A stretch of DNA of 64,000 nucleotides from positions 1,839,501-1,903,500 of the forward strand of contig CALSFV010000204.1 of assembly GCA_943737045.1 (NCBI GenBank), read 5' to 3'. Made by a program: the position numbers and the translations under genes. The notes beneath the pieces are model-generated. The model made no database searches and was not told the origin of the DNA. It saw nothing but the letters and a program-made list of their open reading frames with translations. Of the stretch, positions 23,460 through 36,700 are shown piece after piece (the first letter of the stretch is position 1; every line of letters begins with the position of its first letter). This DNA comes from Parapristionchus giblindavisi (taxonomy: Eukaryota; Nematoda; Chromadorea; Rhabditida; Diplogasteridae).

Positions 23460-26270
23460 GGCATGATAATATCAGTGGAATTAAATTAACTATAACAAAA
23501 ATGTAAAGATATACATAGATTTGCATGCACTTTGATATATGCATTGCATGTAACTATTCGGTTCTAACAAGGGACACGACTCGTCTCGGCCTTATGAGAT
23601 GGCAATTACATCACTAGATAGATTCGGTCATCGTTACTGACACTATTGATATTGTGAGCTGTTTTCCAAAAATTCCTAAACATTCAGGGAAATAACTTTC
23701 AAAAGTCTTAGCACATAATGCACACGACATTCGAATTTGAATTCGGTTATGATCTTGCTCACGGCGGTTGACTGATTGTAGCATAGAGGGTCCCGGAGAG
23801 AAATCCAACTGAGTATTGATAGTCTCCGATGCGCCCGTACCAATCAAGGTCCCCAAGCACCAAAGTTGCTAACCATCAGTTTCAACCATTACAAATATTA
23901 ATTATTATCACTTGTGTTGAGAGTTCTTAGTATGCTGTTTATTATTATCGACTGTCCCTTTTCAGCACGTGATAAATATAAATATAAAAAAGAATATTGT
24001 TTTCTAGTTAGTGCGTGAAGACTCAAGCCATTTCTAATGCGGTCAATGAACACACTTGTTGCTTCTTCTATCTGAAATTGTAGACCTTATTAGGGACCTT
24101 CTCGAAGTTAGCGTATAATATTCATCCTTGCGTCGTTGATTCATGTAGCGTGCACATTCAAAAAAATTTATTTGTAAAGACTGGGCGGCATAACAATACT
24201 TTCCAATATAGTATATTTGACCAACACTTTCGACCTTCGCTCTCTGGATCACACGAGGAAACATCACAATAAATTGTCTCACTTATTGTAACATTGTAAA
24301 GGGCAACATTAAATTAACAACATCACAAGTTGCCAAATAAATATCCTGAGATCTATGTAATTTTTTTCTCAATTTTGTTTTCAATCAATCAAATTCAATT
24401 TTCAAACAATTCTTTATTGAATTTTTTTGTCATTTCAATTCCGAGATTAATTCTTTCCAAGATCAAAGATCATTCCTGAACCGTCAAACATATTTATAAT
24501 TAAATATTTATAATTATATATTTATATAAGGTAGAATCATATTCGTGGAGTAGGATCTAGTCCCAACTCAATACTTTCAATACCGTCCAGAACAAACATG
24601 TATACTTCTCACTTCTTTCTTCCGATTCCGATGTAGGCACTGCGTCAGGAACACTCTCGTTGTCTGTCCCTCTCGTTTCTCGTACTCTCTCATTGTTTGT
24701 CTATTTGTCGCTTGTTCTAAAGGCGCGCAATTCGAATGTCGTATCCCTTTTCACTCCTTCTTCTTCATCTTTTTCAACTTCGTTCACAATTCCCGTACTT
24801 GCGTTACTTTCTTATCCTATTGTATATGGGGAATTATCACTGGCTCCATAATATTGCAATATTGGTACTCAATCCAGTACGAATAGCGTTTTTTTCTCCT
24901 TTTTTCGACAAAGACATAGAGGTGGTTCTAAATAATAGTACTTGCCTATTCAGCGGTTCTTCCGCACTGTAGTTTACTCCATATTTGCTGTAATGTTCTA
25001 CAGTCTGGGCAACTCTCCAATGGATTTACATAGGCTTATTGTTAGAGAGGCCGCCTTCATAGTAGACATGGAAATGACGGGAACGAGCAGTAAATAGCAA
25101 GAGGGAGAGGTAGAGTGCGAGAGAGAACGAGAGAGAGGGAAAGTGAGAAGTGAGAGTTAGAGAACGAGTGTAAACGAGGCAGTTGTCAACAACGCAAAGA
25201 ATGAGTAGATTATATTTTTCATAAATATCGGATTTTCCATTCTCGTCAAGTTTCTGTTCGCCCATTCGTGTACGCCAAAACATATGATGATTTGAAAACA
25301 TGAAAATATGAATTTTAACTTATTTTACTTCCATATTCTTGACAATCTGTCAACTGCCTGGCAATCAAATAGAGTTTCCCTAACCAATTATGTTTAGTGT
25401 ATATTATTCCAAAGATTCGTCCATTATTCTACTCTTGAACCTGTGAGCAATTCATTATCGTTAGCATTATCATCATCTACGTTTATTTTATTTCGATCAC
25501 ACGTTTCACTGTATATTCATGAATACGTATAAATATTATTATTATAACTGCGAATACCTTGTTGTGTTAACTGCATAGAAGTAAACCTTAATCCTCTACC
25601 TCCAAATCCTAAATTGAAAGGCTTCAAGGTTTGCCATAACTATGTTGAGTTCGAAAGTATTTCTTATTTATTAGTTTTATATATTTTGGGTTTGACGGTT
25701 TATAATGGTAGGCGGGCGCGGCTAATGTTTTTCCGCCCTGTAACTGTATCGATTCCTTGGAACACAGCTATTATAGGGTGCTACTTTTCCTGTCAACATC
25801 AAAACTACTACAGCTCTTTCTTTGCGTTATCCGTGCCCAACCAATATCTTTAAACTCAACTCGCAGCAACATGAGACACATTATTAATGAATTTGTTAAA
25901 TCATTTTTTTTAAATTTCGCCGTTAATGTGCAAAGCCTTATTTGCACCATTTAAATGTCATTATTTTAATTTACTCCGAAGGGATGTCCGCGTAAAAGCA
26001 ACGCCTTTTGCCAATGGTCATCCCATTTTACAGCAGTCCTCTGATCTGATGAACCCACTGACCTTTAGAACTTCTTCCGTGTAAATAGTACTCGTCAGTC
26101 GATGTTATTTATCGCTTTGCACTGGCCCTTACTTCCTTCCTCTATTCTTCCCCGTCTCTAGTCTGTGGCTTGTGTCTGTTCTCTGCTTTTGTTGTTCACT
26201 CTACCCAAAGGGCAGAAACTCCCTCCCCACCCTTGGTAAACACAAAATCCACCATTTTCTACTTTCAGGC
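23460..26270. other. Intergenic, no gene supported
   Basis: Short minus-strand frames at 23614-23856 and 24043-24282 have no recognisable domain and no clear splice partners. CT- and GA-rich stretches (24640-24800, 25080-25160) are diverged foldback-repeat copies. Confidence 0.45.
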
Positions 26271-26960
26271 CGTCGTGGACTCTACGAGACAGCCACAACA
26301 CCTGACCATGCCCTTGGTATTTGCTTACTTATTTATCATCATATCACTAACGCGTTCCCTAGGGCTTGTATCTGACTGCAACCCCTGGCGGATAGAGGGA
26401 GTGAGAGAGTATGGTCAGAGCGGACAGTCGGGATACTGTTTGTTACATACAGTGTTATTATATATTGATAAATATAGTCACTATGGAAACCCGCTCACGA
26501 TGCAATTATTAGCAGAAATTCTTGAGTTATGAATCTCCAAAGCAATGCCAGAGAAAGTGCAAACACGTAGCCACGGCTCTAGTTTCATATATTTTTCTTG
26601 CACTCGAACACTTTGTACTTGTTGAAACACCCTTGCATTGTACGATAAATAAAATTAAAATATAAAATAGTCATGCCCTCCGGCAGCGCCAGACATTGCG
26701 CATGACTATTACAAATGCTATTTCGAGAATTAATGAGATCTGCAATATTTTCTCCCAGACCATTGCAAGCTAGACAGTCATGCTGTAAGTAAGATTTTCA
26801 AATCTTTGAAGAAAAATACTCTTTTTTCAGCTTACACCGAAAACCAGTGGCTTGAAATTACCATAAAAAATATGTAAAAAATATCTTCATATTACAGGGA
26901 GAGAACGAACGTGCGCTCCATGCCTATCTCCTTAAAGCAACTACTTCGAATGACCGTCAG
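26271..26960 (+). other. Two orphan exon-like segments
   Basis: 26271-26318 is bounded by ctttcag| and |gtattt, is 48 nt long and open in two frames (AVVDSTRQPQHLTMPL in phase 0). 26898-26960 is bounded by attacag| and |gtatct, is 63 nt long, and reads GENERALHAYLLKATTSNDR in phase 0. Together they splice in frame. I found no start, stop or neighbouring exons and recognise no family; they may be remnants of a gene broken by the palindromic elements on the right. Confidence 0.3.
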
Positions 26961-27065
26961 GTATCTTTCCAATTCACACTGAGGACATCGGTATTTGGGT
27001 AATTGGCTAGAACCTTTGGCACATAAAAGGTGCGTATTTGCAGCATTGAAGTGTATACTGAGTTA

Positions 27066-27557
27066 TCATGAGTGTGGATGGTATGATGGTGTTGTGCTTA
27101 GTTATGCCATAGTTTTTTTGTACAGTCTCCGCAATTTTAGGGGGGCCAATAATTTGGTCGAACATTTTTGGGTGCCTAAAATTTGGCTACCAGACAAGCC
27201 CCACTTTTAAGTTGAGTCAATAATTTGATTTTTTTCAAGTGGGGCTGTTATTTTAGTCTAAATTTTTAGCCAAAGTTTGGCTAAAATTTTGGACTAAAAT
27301 AATAGCCCCACTTCTAACCAAATTATTGGCTCAACCACCAAATTGTTGACTCAACTTTAAAAGTGGGGCTTGTCTGGTAGCCAAATTTTAGAGTCAACTT
27401 TTACGGTCCACCAAATTATTGGCCCCACTTCGACCAAATTATTGGCACCCCTAAAATTGCGGAGGTTGCATAATTTTATCAATCAGACCGATTTTTTTAG
27501 ATGACCCTAATCTTCACAAACTATGATATAACTAAGCATAACACTACCATACTTGCA
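27066..27557. mobile_element. Nested palindromic element
   Basis: The outer arms (gttgtgcttagttatgccat near 27090, mirrored near 27520-27545) enclose a second inverted pair, ctccgcaattttaggggggc (27127) with its inverse at 27445-27468. Multiple internal copies of ccaaattattgg-type phrases occur in both orientations. Non-coding. Confidence 0.75.
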
Positions 27558-27883
27558 GCAATTAGCGCTCTCGCAATGAGCTGATTATGTTTTCCAATGC
27601 ATCGCTTCCCCTTGTGTTAGTGCACATGTGATTTTTCTTCAGGAATGCTTTAAAAATAGAAAATTGTACAACCTAGATACCGCGAGAATCTGACCGGATG
27701 CAGTATACCCAAATACCCTAAATCCAAGTATACCACAAACACCAAATACCGCAAATACCTCATGTTTACCCAAATTATAGTCAAGTTACTCCAAAACACT
27801 GCAATCATGCTAATTTACAGCGTTCATGTCTGATTTAATTTTCTGAAACTGTCGGAAATATTGGAGGTCACCTCGTCAACATA

Positions 27884-28515
27884 TACAGTCCCGCACGTTC
27901 GCGCTCCCTAAACGCGGCCCCCCGCGGCCCGCGGGGGGCCGCATCATGCCGCATCGATGAATAATTGTTTTTCAAACATTTCATTGCTTGTGATCGTTGC
28001 ATCATCAGATAATATTAATATCACCGCCGAAACGAAAATTTTTGGTTGAGTGTGGATCGCGTAGCACGTTCGCGCTCCCTAATCGGGGCAGGTTGCGGCC
28101 CCCCGCGGCCCGCGGGGGCCCGCATCATGCCGCATCGATGAATAAATTTTTTTTAAACAATTCGTTGTTTGTGATCGTTGCATCATCAAATAAGGGTGCG
28201 GACATGATGATGCAAAGTTCGCAACCAATGAAATGTTTGAATAAAAAATTTATTCATCGATGCGGCATGATGCGGGCCCCCGCGTGCCGCGGGGGGCCGC
28301 ATCATGCCGCGTTTCGGGGGCACGGCTGGCTTTGTGACGCTGTCCACACTCAACCAAAAATTTTCGTTTCTGCGGTGATATTAATATTATCTGATGATGC
28401 AACGATCACAAGCAATGAAATGTTTGAAAAACAATTATTCATCGATGCGGCATGATGCGGCCCCCCGCGGGCCGCGGGGGGCCGCGTTTAGGGAGCGCGA
28501 ACGTGCGGGACTGTA
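27884..28515. mobile_element. GC-rich palindromic Tc-like element with four hairpin cores
   Basis: Ends tacagtcccgcacgttcgcg and its exact inverse are flanked by TA on both sides (27882-27883 and 28516-28517). The interior holds four GC-rich palindromic blocks of the form ggccccccgcggcccgcggg interleaved with copies of catcgatgaataa and gtgatcgttgcatcatca, all arranged with mirror symmetry. No transposase. The 152-codon frame here follows from the repeat. Confidence 0.85.
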
Positions 28516-30795
28516 TATTTTTTTAAACATTTTGTTTTGTTATTTTCGCAGAAAATGTCCTCGGAACGCACCGAACGTCTCTTATTCTTCTAGCGTTGTG
28601 AACGAAATCGTGTTTACACCTTTTGCATACGGGGAACGCTGTGAAGCGGGAATTGCGGATTGGAGTTTATGTCCTATGTATAGTACTTTGTAGTCAGTGT
28701 GTGTCTATCTCGTAGCTCTAGAAGATATAAGAATAGGAAGGATCCGAGCGACCCTAAGTCCTCAGCAGTTTTTTTTCACAAAGAAAGTTAAATACTCCCT
28801 ACTCCATGGGAATAACTTCCCACCTTTGTTCCTATTTAGTATCATTCCTGCACATACAGATGTGTGCTTTCACAAGATATAAGTGTCAAGAGATAAGTGA
28901 TTGAAACAATGATTTTGTGTTCTCTCAATCTTATATGGAATTTTCCTTGAATAACTTGTTCCTTCTGCCCAATTTTCAATGCAGAAGATGTACAACATAA
29001 TAAATAACTCTTTGACAAAGGACATGCGCGAAAACACTTTTAAAAAAGATCATTTGGCCAAAGTTTACTATTTCCTCATTATAATCTTATTTGCTATCGC
29101 CTTGACAATGTCTTTTTTCCCTTTCACGCCTATATTTTTCTCACAATCTTTTTGCCTTCTGTATTTCCCTATCTTTATATCTCCTAGCATAGAAACAGAC
29201 TACAAACGGCATAATCAGAGACTACAACCACAGAATCTATACCCGCTGTGCCTTCTGTCTTTCTCACTTCGTCTAATACGGCTCTACATAGACTACTCTA
29301 GTAGCAGTGGTAGATATGTACCGTTGCTTCACCTTTCAGACACTCTCGGACCAGAGTAATATCCAGGAAAATTACAATAAGCTCGACCACCGCCACACTA
29401 TCACCATAGCCATAGAGGTACGGTAGCGGTTAAGGGGTACGGTATAGGCAAGAGTTGAAAGTTATTAGGATCATATCCGCTCTGACCAGACGCTCTCGCA
29501 ACGAGAAATTGCGATAACTCTGGTTTCATTTCATTCTTTTGCAATCTCTGACATTCCAAATTGCACATAAACTAACCCTTTGAGGTATTTTATTTGTTGA
29601 CTAACAATTGCAATGGTCTTGATCTTCATTCCCATAGTGTCACACGAATAATATAATACTAAAGTTGTATCACTCGAACCGCGCTAACCGGTTGTGCGCT
29701 AACCCCCTGCCTTGGCTAACCCTCCGAGTTGTTTATCGCGCTCACTCCGACCACACTCTAGTATGTTGTTGTTCCTGTGTCTCTAGTTCGTACTTTCTTC
29801 CGTCCAGCGTACTTCTTGTGCACTTGCCGTCTGTCCCTTTTGCATATCCTGACTTATTATTGTTGCCATCACCTATATATAACTACATCATAGTGACCCC
29901 ATTGTAATCGCTCCACTACGACCTATGGTCGCTCCGCCCACAAATGTCTCAGCATCCTTCGAGCAATCAATTTGTGCGAACTACTTTGATCTCAGGCTCC
30001 GCTCTAACCCATGCACTCCTCGGTCTTGTCCGCACCGATTTCTTCCGCTGCCCGCACGCTTTTCCGTTCGTTCTTTGTGCATCGAGCGTGGTGCGCCCCT
30101 TTAAAGGTGCCAGTGATCTCCTCGTTTAACACATTATTGATCTGTCTGCGAGATAACATTGCGCGATTTAGGGATCGTTGGCAGAGGTTTCTATTAAAAG
30201 GTACACCGCGATCTCATATTGAACTCTCCACTCTAGCAATGTAAAGCAATGTACTCTAGCTTTCTCTAAGCAGAGGGTTAAATTGACTCGCGTGTGCCTT
30301 TAAAAAATGCAACTTTTCTTGAAGGTTCATTGCGCTCTCATTACCACAGTGGAGAGAAATAACAAAGAGAAACCACTTGCGAAAGTTTCTTATTGGCAGT
30401 ATCTTGTCTCTTGATTGATCTCTCAAGTAACTAGATACTTACCAGCGCTCAGATATACATATCATATTACCCATCAATAAATACAACTAGTGAAGATAGT
30501 GAAAGAATTAACGAGCGAGAGAGCGTGAGAAACGAGAGAGTCAGGCAGCTAAATCTTGGCAAGCTGCAACATAATTGTGTGTGTGTGCTTTTCCACAATG
30601 ACATATGCGACATAACCTACGGCATAGCATAGCATATGATATCACAAATACGTAATCCATCGCAACGATCTTTTCGTTTTACGGATTCTTTCTTTGTGCA
30701 CTAGCAACCATGCACCACAATAACAAAGAACACGACTATAGAGTATTTCCATTTCGGTTGCTTAGAATTGCGGGAAGCTGAACCCCGAGGGTTCC
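28516..30795. other. Intergenic, no supported gene
   Basis: The 126-codon frame at 28979-29359 has one hydrophobic stretch but no recognisable family or splice context. Partial foldback-repeat copies occur at about 29440-29525 and 30225-30306. Confidence 0.45.
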
Positions 30796-33700
30796 ATGAA
30801 AAGCCGGAGTATGGTCCTATATCCCGATTAATAAATTATTGCAGGACGACGACGATATGTCCTGCTGCAGAAAGACCGACTTTGAAAAGGTACAACCTTT
30901 ATTTTAAAGAAGTTTTCTATACAGTTGTGCTTCAATTTCTAAAACTCGCGCCTTTCCCTGGGCATATCAATGAACTTTAAGTCCGAATTACGGTATTCCG
31001 GGGCATCTAAAATTTTAGAGAAAATTGTTTTTGTATACAAGGAGATGTGATCAATAGTTCTGTCTGGCCAGTTTAGTCGCGAAAAAACTCGTGGGTCCCC
31101 TTCTTTAATCATTGCTATTCTTATCTATTTTCTATGGTACAGTGGAAATTCGAAATTCATTGAGTAGCCGTAAAAAAACTCCTAAAATTGCACATAAAAC
31201 GTGTAATTCTCGCATATTGAGTGCATATTTCCTTAATTATTCATGCGTTTTCGCTGTTGAAAAAAATAAATAGCATTTGAGAAATTACTAATTTCGGTAA
31301 TTAAAGTAATTTCGGTTTGGTTTTGGATACCGTTTTTGGGTACCGATCCAGATTTTTATTAGCGCTAAATGTAAATTCCAGGAGATCGCTGCAGACAATT
31401 CTGAAGTTGTAGAGGAGGCGGTATGCAAGGCGGACGAGGTCCCCGATGGAACGTACGATTATTGATTTTATTGATTATTGATTTATATTATTTTTTGAAT
31501 TTCGTGTATTTTTCAGTAAGAAAGAGGTCGAACTTCGCGGTCGCAAGATTCTCATCGTCAATGACGGAGGAAACTACATGGCTGTCAATGGCCTCTGTCC
31601 CCACTACAATTGGCCCCTGGTCAACGGTAAGCCACGCCCAATTTCATGAAAATAAGCCCAAGTCACGCCCCTTTTAATGGAAATTTCTTATGTCCCGCCC
31701 CTTTTCAGGCCAGTACTCGAAGGGCAAGATCCGATGCGCGCTGCACGGAGCTTGCTTCAACATGAAGACGGGAGATATCGAGGACTATCCCACATTCGAT
31801 AGTATTCATCCGTTCCAGGTTAAAATAATAAATTAATGCGTTTTACAAGAAAACACGGTAAATAATAATTGATAAATAAATTAATAGATTGATGAACACA
31901 TAACAACACAACAAACGTGGAGGTTGAATAATGAGCAAGGATCTGTGGGGATAATTCAAATACCTTGTCAATTTAACTCAGGAAAACTGAAAATAATTGG
32001 TTGGCATTGATATACACCATATGGCACATGATTAGCTAGCTTACATATACTTTTATATTTTACATTGAAAGAGCAAGTGACTATTATCCAGAACGTTTTC
32101 AAAACTTTTCATGAATTCGTGAAACATATTTCGATTTGGAAACTTCGCATTCCAGTTTTTATGCAATGAGAACGATCGCAGAAAGTGTTAATAATATTTA
32201 TTTAATTCGCGCTAAATAATAATATTAAATTTATCACGTCTCGGAGAGAAGAGGAAGAAAGAAGTCTTTCTCGTAAACAATTAAAAACATATTAAAACAA
32301 GAAGTTGCGACGGTTTATTGTTAGCTGCCAGTACTAAGACATTGATTAATTTTAATTAATATTGATTATTTCTGTAAACAACCATATTTAGCAGTGTTTT
32401 AAGTATATTATAATTCTTTTTTTTTAATTTCAGGTGAAGAAAGTGGGAAATGAGCTTGTTATCAAAACGACCGAGAAGAGACTTGGCGCCGATAGGAGAA
32501 CCCGACACTCATGGATCAAACAAACAACGGCTGAGAGGCCGATTATAGTAGTCGGTGGAGGTAACGCTTTTGCGACATCTACGTCGATTACAAGGGTACG
32601 CAGAGCTATTTTTGCTCTCTCCACTCTGGTCACACTCTTTCGCTTTCTTTGTCAACGAAAGAGTGCTGCCAGAGCGGAGACTTTAAAATTGCCTCGGGTG
32701 TGCTCTAAAACTCTCCCACATATCACAACTCTCATTCTACATATCATCAGGTCCGGCAGGCCAATCGATCGTGGAGAATCTTCGTATCGCCGGCTGTAAA
32801 ACACCCATTATTCTGTTCACGAAGGAATCCATGCCTGCCTATGATCGAGTCTTGCTCTCCAAGGTATACACATTTTAACATAAAATAATTATTTTACGAT
32901 ATAATTATTGATTTTTTAAAATTTAAATTTCCGAACTTCACCTACGATCCGGTCCGGCTTCGTCCTGACGATTACTACACGGAGAACATGATTGACGTCC
33001 GCTGCAATTCGAAGGTTCGTGCCAAATGGTAAATTCAAAATTCAAACCGTATTGATGTGCAGGTGATCGCGCTGGACGCCGCCGCGCACACCGTAACCCT
33101 CTCGGACAAGTCGTCGTATCTGTACTCGAAGCTGGTGCTCGCCCTCGGTGGCACCGTGCGCAAGCTGACGAACAAAGGCTCCGATCTTAAGGTTGGCGCA
33201 AAAATCAAATTTGAATTTTTAATTATTGATTGCCTGATTCAGGGAATACATACGCTTCGCATACACAGTGACCCCAAGGACATTCTGGCGGATGCCACGG
33301 GAGAGGATGTCGTATGCGTCGGAGCCAGCTTCATTGGTTAGGATGAGCATACATTTGCACAATATAATACAACTTCCCATATCAAGCATTGTTCCGTTTC
33401 ACAAAACGGCTGAGTCTGGGCATACAAGGACCAATTTTATCTTGAATAATTATGCGTTCTTAGTACATTACATTTACATTTTACATTAGAACAACTTTAT
33501 TCAGCTTTAGATACAGCTGAATAAAGTTGTTCTAATGAAAAAAATAACGATAAACGTCCTCTCTTAGTACAATATGACTAAAATACAAGTTTTTGCGACA
33601 AAACAACACATTTACATATTTTACGAATTGTGTTCTAATCACATTGTATACTAATTCGCTATTACTCATGTCATCCAATGTAATTCTGAATAATAATTTA

Positions 33701-36700
33701 ATTTTTTTCTGAACTGAAAATAAACTATGCCAGGAATGGAGGCAGCGAGTACGGTCACTGCAGCTGCAAAGTCCGTAACCGTCGTTTGCTCTACGCCCGA
33801 GCCGCTGCCGGTCTTTGGCACCGACGTCGGAAAGGCGGTCCGAACGGTACGGTGGATCATGGGGTAGCACTGACCAATCGATGTCTTGCAGTATTTCGAA
33901 TCAAAGGGAGTCAAGATTATTACCAACGCACGTGTGGAGCGTTTAGAAGGCAAGAACGGTCATGTCTCCGAGGTAACTTCCTTAAAATATTTGTAATATT
34001 TCACAGAATTCATAAAATACGAGTCTAAAGATATTCTTGTATTCTCATGTTCTGAAATTCTCCAATAAGAAAAGGGTCATTTAGCCTGAATAAAGTGACG
34101 AAAAACTCTAAGCTGAATTTTTTAGCCTTAATCGACGTCCCTTCTTGTTTCGTTTCAAAAAATATGGACATAAATATTAAAAATATTCGTATTATATTAA
34201 TTTCATTTTTATTCCAGGTCGTTCTGCAAGACGGCACTCGTGTACCCGCTCACTGCGTCATTGCAGGAATAGGTTCCTTTTTTTAAATTTAAATCCCGAG
34301 CTAATTTGAAACTATCTGCCCATACTCTCTCGCATCCTTTGTCTGCGAGAGAGAGTGTTGCCAGAAGGCGAGAGATAAATGGGCTCGGGTTGAGTCTTTC
34401 AAACTTGATTGGCATAAATATCATTGATTATAGGAATCGAACCCGACACGCAATGGGTGAAGAATCACCAGATCCAATTGGACAAGCGAGGATACATAAT
34501 GGTGATTGCAAAATGGATTTTGATCTTTGATCTTTGAACTTGGTCAGGTCAACGAGAAGTTCGAGACGAATCTGAAGGACGTGTTGGCCATCGGTGACGT
34601 CGTCTCCGCTCCCCTTCCCTACTGGAACATTCCGTCTCTGAATATTCAGCACTTCCAAGTCGCGCAAAGACACGGTATGGTCCCATAGAGGAGAATTCAT
34701 ATGTTTCAAATCTTTAAAGCGACACCCCAAGCTAATTTGAAACTCTCCGCTCTGGCCACGCTCTCTCGTTTTCTTTGTCTGCGAGAGAGTATTGCCAATG
34801 CTGAGAGTAAAATTAGCTTGGGGTGTGCCTTTAAAACTTCTCCGGCCGAGCCATCTCACTCTGTTTTTGTTATTTATCTGGGTCTTGAATACAGTATCAA
34901 GCACTGAGGCAACAGAAATTCAAAATCTCGTGAAATATATTTTGCTTCACCACTCACGTGCACACTTTCACTTATTTAGGCCAACTCGCTGCCTGGTCCA
35001 TGTTGGGCAAACCTCAGCCCGGCAAGCTCATTCCATTCTTCTGGTCTCTGTTCTTCTTCGAAAGGGCCATTTCCTTTGCTGGTAGGGCTCTTTATAATTT
35101 AAATAAATTTTAAAATCAAAAATTTTAAATTTTGAAACAAGCTAAAATTGTAGGTAGCTCGGAGGGCTACGATGAGATGTTCTGCAGAGGCGAGGTGGAA
35201 GAGATGAAATACGTCAAATACTACCTAAAGTGCGTTTGATTCTTTCTCTATTTTACGCCTTACCAAAAGACTAGATCATGCGGTGAAGTAGGTCCGAAGA
35301 AGAGATTCGGCCTTCCGGACTGAATTGTCCTTGCAATTATCACTACTGACCAACACCCGCCGGACTTTGTGTGCCCCCCACGGCCTTTACCTTCACCTTT
35401 TGCCAAAAGAGGGCTGGTGATGAAGAAAGGATCAAAGAAAGTAGATATCCTACCCAAGGACCAGTTACTATTATTGATCCTGATAAAGACACTAAACTGT
35501 ATCGAAACGATGGTATGCTCTGATTACTCTCTCGTAGGCAAAAAAGGGGGAGAGAGTGGAGAGTATCATGTTAGTTCTCGGTATGCCCTTGCGGGGGGGG
35601 GGGGGGATCATTTTGCCAACGGATCATAACTCGGTTATGAGATGGCCTATGGCAACAAAAGTTGTATCATTGCTATCAGTAGGGGTGTACGGAATTGGTC
35701 TACGGTAACCGTAGGAATCGCGAACTGATTTTTTCATTCGATCAATGATTCTCAACCATGGAGTTCATGGTTGAAAATTGCCGAAGTCGAAAAATTCATG
35801 ATACTCCGAGACCAAATAGTAGTTGTCATTATAGCAACAGCGAGCCAACTTTTATCTTTCTGGATACCGCAACCCTAACTACCGTAATCAAACCTTTATT
35901 TGCCTTTAATTTCGACATAATATTGTAGGGTACGGTAGCTATATTACTGTTAGGGATACTCCCTATCTCCATATACCCCAGGCTAACCGCCTCCCCTATT
36001 CCCCTTTTCCCCTTTTCGACCCCTAAACCCCTTTCCCTTTTGTTAGAATGATTTTTGCACCATATTGTACTTTCTTTGTTTTATAATTAGGTTACCCTGT
36101 TCTTGTCTTTCTTATCATTTTAATTTAATTAGTATTGCATATAAATAGAGGCTTTAAGCCTCTTTCATTTGGTCTTCCCTGTGTCTCTTCGCGCCCCTCT
36201 CTCTCGTCTCCCTCGTGTAGTTTGCGTTGTGTTGGTTGAAGATAAAGGTTTAAGGTAGTCTTGAGTATCTGTACTTAACCGCAAGTCTAAAGAACCCGGC
36301 CATTGTTATCATTACATGGGGGCCGAACCGACTCTTGCTTGTTAAGTACTTAGACTCTTGATTATCTTTGCCTTGCGAGGGTGGAGTGTAGTCGTGAGAG
36401 ACGTTAAGATCTTGAGGCTAAGAAGTCCAGCGAGACTAGAAAGCCAGTGTTGTTAAGATCTTGAAGCTAAGAAGTCCGGCGAGACTAGAAAGCCAGTGTT
36501 GTGTAGATCTTGAGGCTAAGAAGTCCAGCGAGACTAGATAGCCAGTGTTGTGTAGATCTTGAGGCTAAGAAGTCCAGCGAGACTAGATAGCCAGTGTTGT
36601 GTAGATCTTGAGGCTAAGAAGTCCAGCGAGACTAGATAGCCAGTGTGGTGTGGCGATATTGAGACTAGGAAGTCTTAGAAGACTTGGAAGTCCGTGAGGT

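Noticed and set aside
27997..28455. 152-codon frame
   Set aside because: Lies wholly inside the GC-rich palindromic element and repeats itself with that element's structure.
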